Shown: positions 35,174-47,508, counted from the stretch's first letter. The stretch: 64,000 nucleotides of DNA from Culex pipiens pallens (GCF_016801865.2 NC_068938.1:196696429-196760428); one strand, 5' to 3'. Made by a program: numbers and translations. The notes: generated by a model not told the origin, from the letters alone.

Positions 35174-36203
35174 AAAGGAATTTTAAAATGTCATTTAAGA
35201 AAATAAAACCGATTCAGCTATCAACAACATCAGATCCCTAAAAAATATGAGGCTTTTCACTACAACGAACTTTAACTCCGAAAGGTGTTCATCAAGCAGT
35301 TCGCGAGGATAAATTTGCAACGTTCTCCGTCACGTTCACTTCCTCCCTTTAGTTCCGTAAAGTGAGTTTTCACGACCCTGGAGTTGATACACTTCCACGA
35401 AGACTCGGAACTAACAACGATGATTCGCTCTCAGCTTCTGCTTTTGCTTGACTGCGCGCTTCGCAACTGCTTCCGGCTTGACTTCTGACGTGTGTCTGCA
35501 TGTGTGCATTACTGCTTATGCTTTGGATTATGATGCATAATGGAAGTGACGTGGCACTAAGCTGGTGAAATTCATCAGTGTGTTTATGCTTGATGCTTCT
35601 TCAACGTCTGATGCTGCATGCAGCTTAACTTAAGGGTAGAGACGATAAGTGCCTGCCAGTAATTGCAGTAGTTTTGCGCTAAAGAGCTTTCTAAAGAACT
35701 TTTTGACTTTTATCGTCTTTTTCCGGTTGACTAGCACCATCATTATATTGGCACACCTATCATGTGAAATCGCAAATTATACTTGTTTAAACTTTCATAT
35801 TTCTTGCAAAGTTTTAATCAGACAGGATGAGAAGATTGACTCCAAATGAGTCAAAGTTGGTCAGAAAATTTTAGATGTCTGATCTGATCTATTTGGTATC
35901 AATGGCAAAAAATGGGTGTTCAATTTTTCAAAAGTGAATATGAATATTTAAAAAACAAGATTTAATAGCGTTTATCATTTGTTTTCTGTTGATTATTCTA
36001 TTTTAATGGTATGGAATTGCCTATAACCTTTTTTTCTACATTTAATACAATTTTTGACTATTTTAACTATTCTTTCATACAATATTTTAAACATTCTCAC
36101 TATCACTTTCAACATAACTTCTCATCATCTACCCTGAATGCAATGCACCTGACATAACCCACCCACATAATCCCCCCATTCAAAAAATAGCAAAATCACC
36201 TTA
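35174..36203. other. Intron, unique
   Basis: No gene or bordered repeat seen. Slightly GC-richer at 35250-35640. Confidence 0.55.
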
Positions 36204-36295
36204 GGGGCCATCCACAAACCACGTGGACTTTTGAAGAGAGAGGGGAGGTGGATTAGAACGAAATTAAAAAATCTACATGGTTTGCGGATGGCCCC
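36204..36295 (+). mobile_element. Small PIF-like MITE, 92 bp
   Basis: Ends GGGGCCATCCACAAACCA / TGGTTTGCGGATGGCCCC. The flanks tta/ata are a decayed 3-bp duplication. Same family as 50871-51038. Confidence 0.75.
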
Positions 36296-36517
36296 ATAGC
36301 AAAAAAAAGTAACAAAAGTAATGCAAAAAACGTGCAATTGTTCCGTTTGTGGTGTGCGTGCGTGTGTTTGTTCGTTTCGTTCCCGCCTTTTCCCCCGCCA
36401 CCCCGCCCGCTCTTAATGTGCGCGCGCGTGTGTGTGTGTGCCGCCCGCCTGCCCCCCGTCTAGATGTGTATCAATGTGTTGTTGTTTGTTGTTTTGTTTT
36501 GAAACATTCGGGTTCAG
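36296..36517 (+). other. Intron end before the linker exon
   Basis: Contains GT-rich and GC-rich microsatellite-like DNA (cgcgcgcgtgtgtgtgtgtg near 36421-36440) and a T/G-rich tract before the tandem acceptors. Confidence 0.6.
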
Positions 36518-36890
36518 ACCCTAATGGTACAGGTGGCGCGACGTGGGGCCTCGGTGCTCAAGCGGAGGAAATCCCGAAACCGGATGGACGCTCCGGGCGT
36601 GAAATCGGCCACGGCGGCGGCTGCGGCGGCAGCATCCACTTCCGGCGGCGGACCCCTCGCGACGCCATCTTCCACCGGAGGAGGAGCGGCCAGCAGCGGG
36701 ACGGTGGGGACACCCGGCGGGGGTGCCGGAAGTGGCGGTGGACCCGGAACCAGTTGCGGGGTGGCGGCCAGTGAAAGTACCGCGCTCGGAACGCCAATTA
36801 CGGCGGCACCGGCGGACGCGCACCATCACCTGTCCAAGAGCGAGTCGGACGGGGACGTGGTCTTCTACATGGAGGAACCGAGGGCGGCGG
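36518..36890 (+). CDS. KCNQ: KCNQ exon: A-B linker, low-complexity
   Basis: 373 bases: 124 codons and one base carried to the next exon. It begins after ggttcag (TLMVQVARRGASVLKRRKSR...) and ends at gtgagt. A second AG 15 bases downstream would start it in the same frame at 36533 (VARRGAS...). I chose the upstream AG because it is met first after the pyrimidine-rich stretch. The protein has a basic patch (LKRRKSRNR), an alanine run, Gly/Ser/Thr-rich low complexity, then HHHLSKSESDGDVVFYMEE. This is the variable cytoplasmic linker between calmodulin-binding helices A and B; its fine function cannot be read from sequence. GC content is very high. Confidence 0.85.
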
Positions 36891-37099
36891 GTGAGTAAAG
36901 AGATTTATTTTCATGCTAATTAACTTGATGCCTAATTGATTGCTTCCAAAACTATTTAAATTACATCATTTAGGAATCGTCTCCATTCAACGAATTTGAA
37001 ACAAATGTTTGAACGAGAAGCATGATTGTTTAAACCGAAATATTAACATTACTACGAAATATATTAAAAGCATTATTTAGATCAGCTACCATCCCACTA
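36891..37099 (+). other. Start of 12.4-kb intron
   Basis: Begins GTGAGTAAAG. AT-rich, nothing notable. Confidence 0.6.
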
Positions 37100-37463
37100 A
37101 CATAAATCTCGAAAATCAAAAAATACGTATTTTGGGAAATTGAGTTTTAGTAAACAAAAAGTTGATTAAAAATCTGCAATTTTTTTTTCCGTGCACCTAT
37201 TTTTTCTCAAAAGTCCTCAACAATACCTACAACTTTGCCGAAGACACCAAATTGATCAGAAAATTCACTCAAAAGTTACAGTTGTTTGGATATTTACATA
37301 CCATTTTTGTATGGACAGCTGCCAAAATTGTATGGAGACTTGTATGGGTGAAGCAATGACGCAAAATAGCTTATTTGGTCATATGGAAGGCCCCCACAAA
37401 GTTTAAGTCAAATCAAAAAATAAAAAAGGTCGAAATCGGCCGATTTCGTAGAGAGTTGCTCAT
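37100..37463 (+). repeat. Foldback family A, copy 6, one arm
   Basis: Contains tacaactttgccgaagacacc, atttttgtatggacagctgcc and the terminal gatttcgtagagagttgctcat. Confidence 0.7.
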
Positions 37464-38121
37464 CTCGAGAAGGGATTTTCCAATCAATTTGGTGTCTTCG
37501 GCATAGCTGTAGGTTATGACGAGAACGTTTAAAATAAATGATACACGGAAAAAATCCCTGTTTATTTTTTATTTAAATTTTTATCACCAAATTTTTAACT
37601 TGCATTTTTTTTCATTTTCGAAATTCTGAAATATGTTTTAGGAGATAAGAAAAGGCATATTTTGCACTAGAAGTGATTGTGGTTTTCGGATGAAAAAAAA
37701 ATGAAAATAAAAACTCGATTATCCGAAGGTTTGTTTCACAAACAAAAAAAATCGTTATTTTTATTTTCTTACTTTTAACATCAAATTCGTGTTTTACAAC
37801 GCCATTTTAGTCAAATTTGAATTTTTGATTGCCTATTAAATAAAATTTTTTTTTTACAATAACAACCAAAACTTAAACAACATCAAAAAATCGCGATTCG
37901 ATTATCCGAAGTTTAATTTTACCAAGGTCTTTGGATTATCGAGTCTGGACTGTAATCATTTCTAGAGGCAAAATAAAATTTGCAATCGATAGTGACTTTA
38001 CAAATTATTTGATATAGTAGACATTTTTATAGCATTTAACTTTTAAGCATTCGCCCTTAATTTTATTTTCCTTCACGAATTATTTTGAAATTAATTCAAA
38101 ACAAATCCATAAAAAGCCTAT
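37464..38121. other. AT-rich intron
   Basis: Has repeat-like words (ggtgtcttcggcatagctgtagg; 'gattatccgaag' twice near 37708-37910) but no bordered element. Confidence 0.45.
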
Positions 38122-38613
38122 TACAGACATGCCTCGGTTTAGCACCGAGACACAGAGCTTATTGGATTTTCGCTATATGGGCGACATTGGCTAAAATCGT
38201 ATGAAAAATCATGCAAACATCGAAAAATTATAGTGTCAGTTATCCATTAAAATTATAATTTTAAGAAAATTTTCACATGAATTCGCATTTTTCCTGTACT
38301 TTGAAAATGCATTTTTTTTTTCTCTAAAGAAACCAAAAATATGTTGTTATTACAATATGGGTATCAAATGATCAGTTATTTTTTCATACATTTCGAATGT
38401 TTAATCATTTTTTCAATGCTCAAAATTTTCACAAAACTACGTATTTTCGAAAAAATACTCAGAATTTCAGTTTTTACAATACTGGTATCAAACGATCAGG
38501 ATTTTTTTAATACATTTCGAATGTATTATCAACATTTTTTGAAAATACTTAAAATTATAACAACACTACGTATTTTGAAAAAATACTCAAAATTCCGTTT
38601 TTACAATGTGGGT

Positions 38614-40555
38614 TAGGGTGGTCCAAATCCGGACTTTTTTGGGGCTACCCCCTGAAATCAAAGATTGACCCATCACTAGGCTAAATTCCAAATTTGAGCT
38701 CATTCTGACCACGGGAACCCCTCCCTCCAATCGCTTATAGTTTGTATGGGAAAATTCGTCAAAATGTATGGAGAAAAGCAACAGTTTTACCTTTTTACCT
38801 GTGGAAGGCGCCATAATTATCCGATTCTTACCAATTCTCAAATGTAGAACCTTCATTATATTTAGAACAACTTTCCCGAAGACACCATATTTTTAGGATT
38901 TTTTCCCGCGAAGTTATTAGCGCCCAAAACTGACCCTTTTTGCGCGGCCAGCTGTAAGGGGCTACCTAACAACGATGTTTATTTCCAATTCGTACACGCA
39001 CGTGCTCTCTCTCAGGTTCAAACTCTCTCACGAGCTTGCTCGCCTGCCTGCCTGTTTACCTACAAGCGCGCGCTGTTTCTCTGCTTGGACTTTTGTCGTC
39101 GTCGTCGTTTTCGTTTGCTATTCGCTGCGATGTGTTCTTGACATGTTTATTATAATTTTGAACTAAAATACCAGGTTTGCTTTGAGATATAAAATTCAAT
39201 GTAATATGTGATCAACAAAACGAAAAAAAACCCCAACAATAGATATCATGTTATAAGAGCGTGTGAGATAGAATACAAATTTGATGAATTAGTTCATCCA
39301 TGAATCGTCATCTGTTCTGATCCAAACCTATTTGCAAACGTTTTGGATTTTAATTTATCTGCTTTTGTTACAAGAAATACCATGCTGTTTTTTTAGATAA
39401 AAAAGGAAGGAATTTTCTTTAGATTTTTTTTAAACTGATCTGAATGTAGTTAACGATTGTGCAGAAAGAGATGTTTCCTGAATCGAAAAATGTATAGGTA
39501 AACTGACAAAAAATGATAAACAGTTGCAATATTTGTTGCTAGGTCTGGTCTAGGAACACAGAAAGAAATTTCCAGAAAGAATAAAAAAATAACTCTAAAA
39601 TAAAAATTTAAATAATAATTTTACAATGATTGCTGCAAATTTTCATTCATACTCTCTAAAGAGTATGAATGAGAATTTGCAGCAATAATTGTGAAATTGC
39701 CTTGATTTGTACTAAAGTATATTTTTGTTAAAGCAGACTACCTAAAGAAACAACATTTGTATTACCTGATTTTTTTAAAACAATTGAATCATTATCATGT
39801 TTCTTTAGCATATACGAAAAACTGCGTGTAATGCTTGGGAAAACAAACAAACCTTGTTCTCATTACATTTGCTGTATTTTGTTAACTGAGCCTAAGCTGT
39901 CTTTTCTTTAAACATTTTTTTAGCGCAGTTTTTTTTTTTATTTTTGACATAATTTAAGAATGTATATGCCAAATATATCTCAAAACAATCCTGCTATTTT
40001 AGTTCAACATTATAATAAACATGTAAAGAACGCAGCGCAGCGGATAGCAAACGAAAACGACGACGACGACAAAAGTCCAAGCAGAGAAACAGCGCGCGCT
40101 TGTAGGTAAACAGGCAGGCAGGCAGGCGAGCAAGCTCGTGAGAGAGTTTGAACCTGAGAGAGAGCACGTGCGTGTACGAATTGGAAATAAACATCGTTGT
40201 TAGGTAGCCCCTTACAGCTTGCCGCGCAAAAAGGGTCAGTTTTGGGCGCTAATAACTTCGCGGGAAAAAATCCTAAAAATATGGTGTCTTCGGGAAAGTT
40301 GTTCTAAATTTAATGAAGGTTCTACATTTGAGAAATGGTGAGAATCGGATGATTATGGCGCCTTCCACAGGTAAAAAAGTAAAACAGTTGCTTTTCTCCA
40401 TACATTTTGACGAATTTTCCCATACAAACTTTAAGCGATTGGAGGGAGGGGTTCCCGTGGTCAGAATGAGCTCAAATTTGGAATTTAGCCTAGTGATGGG
40501 TCAATCTTTGATTTCAGGGGGTAGCCCCAAAAAAGTCCGGATTTGGACCACCCTA
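38614..40555 (+). mobile_element. hAT-like foldback, 1942 bp
   Basis: Ends TAGGGTGGTCCAAATCCGG / CCGGATTTGGACCACCCTA with perfect 8-bp duplications ATGTGGGT at 38606-38613 and 40556-40563. Arms of about 580 bp (38614-39195 and 39965-40555) are near-identical mirrors. The arms hold gtcgtcgtcgt and a cctgcctgcctg run. The single-copy core is about 770 bp. An 80-codon open frame appears on both arms only because they are copies. No transposase. Confidence 0.88.
39621..39695. repeat. 75-nt hairpin in the core of the hAT-like foldback
   Basis: ttgctgcaaattttcattca...tgaatgagaatttgcagcaa: arms of about 36 bases with about 3 mismatches and almost no loop. Confidence 0.8.
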
Positions 40556-42370
40556 ATGTGGGTATCAAACGATCAGATTTTTTTTAAAACCTTTCGAATG
40601 TATCATCGATATTTTTTTGGAAATACTAAAAATTTTCACAAAAATATGTATTTTCAAAACGATACTCAAAATTCAAGTTTTGAGAAAATTTGGAGAATTT
40701 AAAATAATATTACATTCCAGATGTATGAAAAAAAATCCCGATGATTTGATTCCCATGTTGTGAAAAACTAAAATTTTGAGTAGTTTTTCGAAAATACGTA
40801 GATTTTTGAAGTTTTGGAGTATTTTCAAAAAATGTTGTTCTTACATTCGAAATGTATGAAAAAATCCCGATCATTTGAAACACATATTGTAAAAACTTAA
40901 AAATATATGAAAAAAATCTCGATCGTTTGATACCCATAGTGTATAAACTGAAATTTTGAGTATTTTTCCGAAAATACGTAGTTTTATGATAATTTTGAGT
41001 ATTTCCAAAAATGTTGTTTTACCAGTCCAAATGTATGAAAAAATCCCGATCGATTGATACCCTTATTGTAAAAACTGAAATCTTGAGTATTTTAAAAGTA
41101 AGTGATTTTGTTAAAATTTTGAGTATTTTCAAAACAAAAAATATTGTTACATTCGATATGTATGAAAAAATTCCGATCATTTGATGCCCATATTGTAAAA
41201 ACTGAAATTTTGTTTTTTTTTTTAATACGTACTTTGTGAAAATTTTGAGTATTTCCAAAAAAATATTGTTGTAACATTCGATATGTATGAAAAAATCCCG
41301 ATCGTTTGATGTAAAATTAAATTTAATTTTGAGTATTTTTTTTTTCAAGAATACATAGTTTTGTGAACATTTTGAGTATTTTCAAAAAATAATTTTACGT
41401 TCGAACTGTATGAAAAAAAATCTGATCATTCGATACCCATATTGCAATAACAATAATTTTGAGTATTTTTTCGAGAAACATTGCATTTTCAAAAACCATA
41501 AAGAAAATTTTCATGTAATTATAATTTTAATGGATAGCTGACATCATCCCGGTTCCAAAACATTATAATTTTTTGATGTTTGCGTGATTTTTCATACGAT
41601 TTTAGCCAATGTCTCCCATATAGCCAAAATCCCAAAAGCTCTGTGATTCAGTTAAGCACTGGACCGTGCTTAAGGGGTTACATACACGTAAATGGGCAAA
41701 AATGTCAGAGGTTGGCATTAGCATACATTGAAACTTTTTCAAAATCTGTTTTCATCTATTGTCAAAACAAATTTGAAGACAAAGGTTGTATCATTACCGA
41801 AATATAGCTATATGAAGTAAGCTAATTCTAAAAACGGGTGCCACGATATCTCAACACAATCGGCTCAAAATTTTGGTGAAGACTCGTTAAACCGGTCCTG
41901 TGTGCATGATCGTCAAAAAGTTTATTTAAAAAAAGATAAAAATATTTTTGATGTTTTTCATACAAAAAAACGTCAGTTTTTGATTTTTGTATTTAAAAAA
42001 AAGCAAAATTTCAAAACCGGGCACCGTCATGCACACGCGATATATCTTTAGCGTCTCCAACCCAAATTTTCGGCCCATCCAATCTCGAGATATCGTGGCA
42101 CCCGTAAATCAACTCGGTGTTTAGAGAAAAAATGTTCACAAAGTTTGACAGTTCGCTTTGCGCATGGCAAAATGTTGCACTTAAATCGTCTCTAACTTAG
42201 TTCAGTCACGAAATATCTTCATGAAACTTTCAGGAGTGATTGAAAATCATCTTTTTGGTGGATTCATTTAATTTTCTGTATTACCATTTTTTTTCTACAT
42301 GTATGTAACCCCTTAACCGAGCCAGCTGAACGAATCAAAACCGGGGCAGTGCAAAACCGTGGCGTGTCTG

Positions 42371-45300
42371 TACATGAAAACGGTGTACTTTATCAAAAAT
42401 GTATATAAAGATAATCGATTGCAAACTTGATTTTGCATCTTTAACATTAATTTTAGAAAATAACGTAATTTCAATATCAAACGTAAAACAAACGCAGAAA
42501 TTAATTATTTTCTGTTAAATTATTTTTTGTTTTTTTTTTTGAGAGACCAGAAAAATAATTGCAGGTTTATAGCTCGTTTATAAGGAACCCTCTTGAACGC
42601 TTTGCATTCTTGTCACCCATTTTTATAATCAAAACATTATTAAATTAAACTAAAGAATTTTATGTTTGAATAAATTAAGCAAGAATGTTTTTGCAAATGA
42701 AACTAGAGTAAGAATGCTAAATTTAGTTGAAATCTCAAACAGACGCTTGGGCCATCGTGACCTTCGACACTATAATTTGCATTTTTTTTTCAGTTCAACA
42801 AAAATTGTTGAAATTGTTTTTTTTTCGTAAATAGATCGAATAACGATCGCAAATCGGCCTCGTTTACAAATGGCTCATGCGTCCTTTTGAAAACTAATCT
42901 GAGAAATGAACCGAAAAAATCACTTTGTGGTGCAAAGAGAATCATACTCCCGTCAGTAAAACCATTTTTATAGTCTCCCTAAATTGCCCCGTCAGCCTTT
43001 GTGTCACGTGACACGCGACGGAATTTTTCAGCACATCTCCTCTCCGTGCAGAGGTGCGATCTATTATTATGATTATTCTGCGCCTTTTGTAGTTGGGAGC
43101 GTGGTGTGGCACGTTATTTTTACACCACAACAACAAAGAAGGCTGCGTGATTGTTTGGTGGAAGAGATACCACGATTCATCATGGGTGGTGGGTGGTGAA
43201 ACTCACATGCAATAAGCCTTATCAGGGTCGTGTAATCGAAACGCTGGAAACGCCACACGGTTGTCATTTTTTGGGGTCAGAGAACCATTTAAATAAAGGA
43301 AATGATAAGTCCTAGAGGCTAAATTTGTCTCAAATAATTTTTTACCTTGTTTTGTGGAAAAAAAATCTGTAGGTAGAATATCTTTTACAGTATTTCTGCC
43401 CTTTATTCTTTTTCGTGATTTCGTGCACACACGGAAAGGGAATAAATTTAGTTCTTAATACAGCGTGAGTCTACTAAAACATCAAGGACTAGACAACGCG
43501 ACCAAACCTAGCTCTATCGCAAGAGTTGCGTGTTGAAGTTGAAAAAAACTTCGCTAGAAAAAGACAGAAGTGTTAAAAATAGTGCCACAAAACAATCACA
43601 CATCTAATTTTCAATGTAAAAAAATGCAACCCTTAACTTTTTCTTATCAGAAAGATTATAAAATTTCACTTAATTCAAATTTTTTACATTGAAAATCTGA
43701 TCCGAACGGTTAAGGTGATTTTTTCCTTGAAAGTGCAACTTTTTTATCAAAATATTTAGTACAATGTTTTCAAAAAATAATTAATAATAAAAATTGGCAA
43801 CACTGCTAAATATGTTTTCCCTTGATGTTCTTTGTCTGTTTTGGTCCGGGTTTTTTTTAATATTTTTCAGACAAAACAAATATTTTAAATAGCTTGAATA
43901 AATAACTTTTTGGCAGTAACCCTGCAACCATTGATAAATTTTCGTCCGCTACCAGCACCAACAGCAATCTTAAGATTTCGTGTAAGTGTGCAATAAAAGC
44001 GGGAAATTTGAATGAAAAATGTATGCCCCTGAAGGATGGGTTGGGGGTGCCACCCACGATTTTCAAGTTTGGTACTGTTTTTAACGCTCTGGTAAGTTTT
44101 GTGTTTTCAGAAAATGTAGAAAAGTAATAATTTTCAGTTGGAAAAACTTTTCAACGATTTTGAACTCATCTTTTTTGTTGAAAAAATATTTGAAAAATTA
44201 GATTTTTTGTTGCAAAATGTAACTCAAAAAAACTGCATAGATTTTTCACAATTCCCAGCCATCCGGTGGCTCCATTTTCAACTTAGGAAACCGCCCACCT
44301 CAAAGAACAAGACGTTTCACACGTTCCAATTCAGTACCTCAGTAGTGGCTTCATTTAGGTCCAATTTGCATATCGCCACCGATTTCTGTTTTCTTTCTCT
44401 TTTTTCGTCTATTTTTCATTTTACCACAATGCTGAAGCTTTTTGTCGTTGGTTCCTCCAAACCGCGTTTCGTTTTTTTTTTTGACCAGCCGGCAAATTAT
44501 TGCTGAAATATGCAAAGTAGAATGTTTCGCAGCTTTATCCACCCACGAATCTTTTGAAATGTCTTATTTGAGCGGTTCTGGAAACGGTCAACCGCGGTGC
44601 AGAAAGGGAAAATCATAGCCCAGAACAATCTGCCTTTGATTTTTTCCCCCTTTCAAAGGAAAAGGAACAAATATTTCAAGTCACACTGGAGGAATTCTTC
44701 TATGTTCAACTATGTTTTTTTGGTAACGATGAAGCAAAATCAAATATAGCGTCATGCATACTATTTTCACATTTTTATCCCTTTTTTTCAAAGCATTTCT
44801 TGATTTATGATTGGTCCGATCATTCAAAAAATAAATGATTGGAATTTGGATAAGCGAGCAATTCGTCAACGCACACATGTTTTCGTTCAATGGAGAAAAA
44901 TGTTGATAAAGGTTGTTTTGTTAAGTTGGTATTTATTTATTGGCTTCATAACCGAATGCAGAGAGCGTTTTTTGGGACAGACTTTCTTTGAAAGGCACTT
45001 TTGAGTTCTCGAACAAAAATTAAGGCGAAAAATTTAATGCTGTATTTTAAAAAATGACTTCAATTAATCCATGAGCCCTAGTAAAAAAATGGCTGAAAAG
45101 TGTCACGATGGGTTAGACAATTATTTGTCATTTTTAGTTTCAAAAAATTTCGAAAAAACGACACGAAAACGGCCTCGACAATTAGTTTAAAAAAAATGGA
45201 AAGTTTCAAACGTAAGTCAATTCTAATAAGGAAATGGTTAATAGAATTATTAAATACTCCTCTTAGTGTCATGTTTTCTCAATGAAAACGAGTTCGAATT

Positions 45301-45700
45301 GACAAAACTAGTTTCCAGGTTAAAACTATTAAGCGTTATTGAAACAGATATCAAAATATCTTCACATTTATGGGCAGAAATTTTTAAATCATGCTACAAA
45401 ATTGGTTTTGGTGCAACCAAAATTGATATTCTTAAAAAAAAAACTTTGAACTTTGACCGACCTTTGAAATTTTTAATCAATTAACCGATTTTTTTTTAGT
45501 TTCATTGAAAGGTAATAAACTTAGTTAAACCAACAAATAAAACATTGAAATAAAAGACTAACTTGTTTACTTTAATTCTGAATTTTGTAAGAGAAACAGT
45601 GACTATCAAAGTCATCACGGCTTCAAAAATATGAAGTTTCAGCCGAACAATTATAAATGCACTATTGAAAAAACGTTTATAATTAAACGTACATAAACAT
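42371..45700. other. Intron, largely unique
   Basis: No bordered repeats found. Contains a GC-richer patch at 42980-43260 with tgtcacgtgaca. Some AT-rich stretches may be old repeats. No coding exon seen. Confidence 0.5.
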
Positions 45701-45706
45701 TGTCGC

Positions 45707-45783
45707 CGGGACCCGTGGTGTAGGGGTAAGCGTGGTTGCTTCTCACCCAGTCGGGCTGGGTTCGATCCCAGAAGGTCCCGGTG
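45707..45783 (+). mobile_element. tRNA-like head of a SINE
   Basis: Acceptor pairing GGGACC/GGTCCC, box A TGGTGTAGGGGTAAGC and box B GGTTCGATCCC. The anticodon stem does not pair well, so this is not a working tRNA. The SINE body probably continues to about 45890 (gatcacgccttcagtcgg...cggtttacgg). I could not find a duplication to fix its borders. Confidence 0.7.
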
Positions 45784-46176
45784 GCAGAGATTTGTTGGAC
45801 GAGATTTGTCTGATCACGCCTTCAGTCGGACGGGGAAATATTATCCTATTAATGTCACCCCGGTTTACGGTACTCTTAAATTAGGGAAGTTCATGACCAG
45901 TTGAATTGCAGTTGAAAAACGCACGCAAACGGAAAATTGCGAAAAATTATTGTTTTTTCAGGGGATGGCAAACATTTTTATTGCCTTTATATGAAAATAT
46001 TCAAAAACATTGATATTTTACTTTTTCAATTAAAAGACATGATCTGATTTGAATTTCAAAATAGTTCTACCAAAAGATCAGGATAACTAACGAATGTTTG
46101 TAATTTTTCAACCTTGACAATCTGTACAAAAGTTACTAAGCAAATTTCAATTGAAAACTGGAAGCAATTTTGGTAA
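45784..46176. other. SINE body and intron
   Basis: The first ~110 bases are probably SINE. The rest is AT-rich with nothing seen. Confidence 0.4.
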
Positions 46177-46559
46177 CCCGAGCAGACGGTAATAACTTGC
46201 GAATAACATTTTTTGATATTTGGAAATACTAGGCCAATAACATTTTATGTTATTTATAACAAGATTTGTTATTCGTCGTTATGAATATTTTGTTATTGGA
46301 TTGTTATTGTTATAACAGACTCCTAACATATTTGTTTATTTTTCGAACAAATCTTTGTTATTATTTTTTTGTTATTTTAACAACTAATCCGATCTTCCCA
46401 ATAACAGTTGTGGGTATTCTTCCATAACAAAAAATGATATTCCAAAGTTGTTTTGGCATTCAATCAATATCAGACCAAAAAAATGGATTTTTCAAGAAGA
46501 TTCCATAACAATTTCTGTTATTTTAACAAGCATGAATTTTGTTAATACCGTCTGCCCGG
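46177..46559 (+). mobile_element. TGTTATT MITE, copy 1 of 3
   Basis: Ends CCCGAGCAGACGGTAATAAC / ACCGTCTGCCCGG. The interior is made of ttgttatt/aataacaa words. About 383 bp; no frame. Confidence 0.8.
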
Positions 46560-46599
46560 TAATACTTTAAAAAAACACTTTTTTCCCCAGTATCGTCTA

Positions 46600-47046
46600 C
46601 CCGGGCAGACGGTAATAACAAAATGCATGCCATTTCAATAACAAATACTGTTAAAATAACAAAAACCGTTATGGAATATTCTTGCAAAATCCATTTTTGC
46701 ATGAGAGTTGAATAACATTTTATGTTATCATAACACATTTTGTTATTGGTCTGATATTGATTGAATGCCAAAACAACTTTGGAATAACATTTTTTGTTAT
46801 GGAAGAATACCGCAAACTGTTATTGGGATGATCGGATTAGATGTTAAAATAACAAAAAATAATAACAAAGTTTTGTTCGAAGAATAACCAAAAATGTTAT
46901 AAGTTTGTTATTACAATAACAATCCAATAACAAAATATTCATAACGACGAATAACAAATCTTGTAATAAATAACATAAAATGTTATTGGCCTAGTATTTT
47001 CTAATATCAAATATTGTTATTCCCAAGTTATTTCCGTCTGCTCGGG
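46600..47046 (+). mobile_element. TGTTATT MITE, copy 2 of 3
   Basis: Ends CCCGGGCAGACGGTAATAAC / CCGTCTGCTCGGG, with TA on both sides (after tatcgtc and before gtattt). 447 bp. Runs in the opposite sense to copy 1 (the gcctagtatttctaat end lies at the right). Confidence 0.85.
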
Positions 47047-47077
47047 TAGTATTTTTTCTGAAAGATTGCAGCCCTAA

Positions 47078-47508
47078 CCCGGGCAGACGGTAATAAAAAA
47101 ACTCATGTCATTTCAATAACAAATACTGTTAAAATAACAGAAAGTGTTATGGAATCTTCTTGAAAAATCCATTTTTGCATAAGGGTTTCATAACATTTTA
47201 TGTTATCATAACAATTTTTTTTATTGGTTAAAAGCCAAAACAACTTTGTAATAACATTTTTTGTTATTAAAGAATAACTCCAACTGTTATTTGGATGATC
47301 TGATTAGATGTTAAAATAACAAAAAAGAATAACAAAGATTTGTTAATAACTAAAAATGTTATTAGCATATTATTATAATAACAATTCAATAACAAAAAAA
47401 TCATAACGACGAATAACAAATCTTGTTATAAATAACATAATTTGTTATTGGCCTAGCATTTTCAATTATCAATAATTGTTATTCTCAAGTTATTTCCATC
47501 TGCTCGGG
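47078..47508 (+). mobile_element. TGTTATT MITE, copy 3 of 3
   Basis: Ends CCCGGGCAGACGGTAATAA / CCATCTGCTCGGG. 431 bp. Same orientation as copy 2. Only about 30 bases separate it from copy 2. Confidence 0.85.

Larger units (their letters stand above)
38340..41470 (+). repeat. ~125-bp tandem repeats of element T
   Basis: + orientation near 38345-38610. After the nested element the sense changes: gatc-tttgatacccat marks lie at 40921, 41048, 41175, 41300 and 41424 (steps 124-127). Same units as 15700-17000. Confidence 0.85.
38124..42370 (+). mobile_element. Tigger-like element T, 4.2 kb with internal array
   Basis: TA at 38122-38123 and 42371-42372. Ends CAGACATGCCTCGGTTTAGC and the complement of GCAAAACCGTGGCGTGTCTG. 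The left arm (ggcgacattggctaaaatcg, tatccattaaaattataatt) is mirrored near 41510-41625. Between them are ~125-bp repeats and a nested hAT-like foldback. No transposase. Assignment to Tigger/pogo rests on terminus similarity and TA. Confidence 0.7.

Noticed and set aside
40313..40702. 129-codon frame also present on the other arm of the foldback
   Set aside because: The two copies are the mirrored arms of one transposable element, so apparent conservation is trivial.
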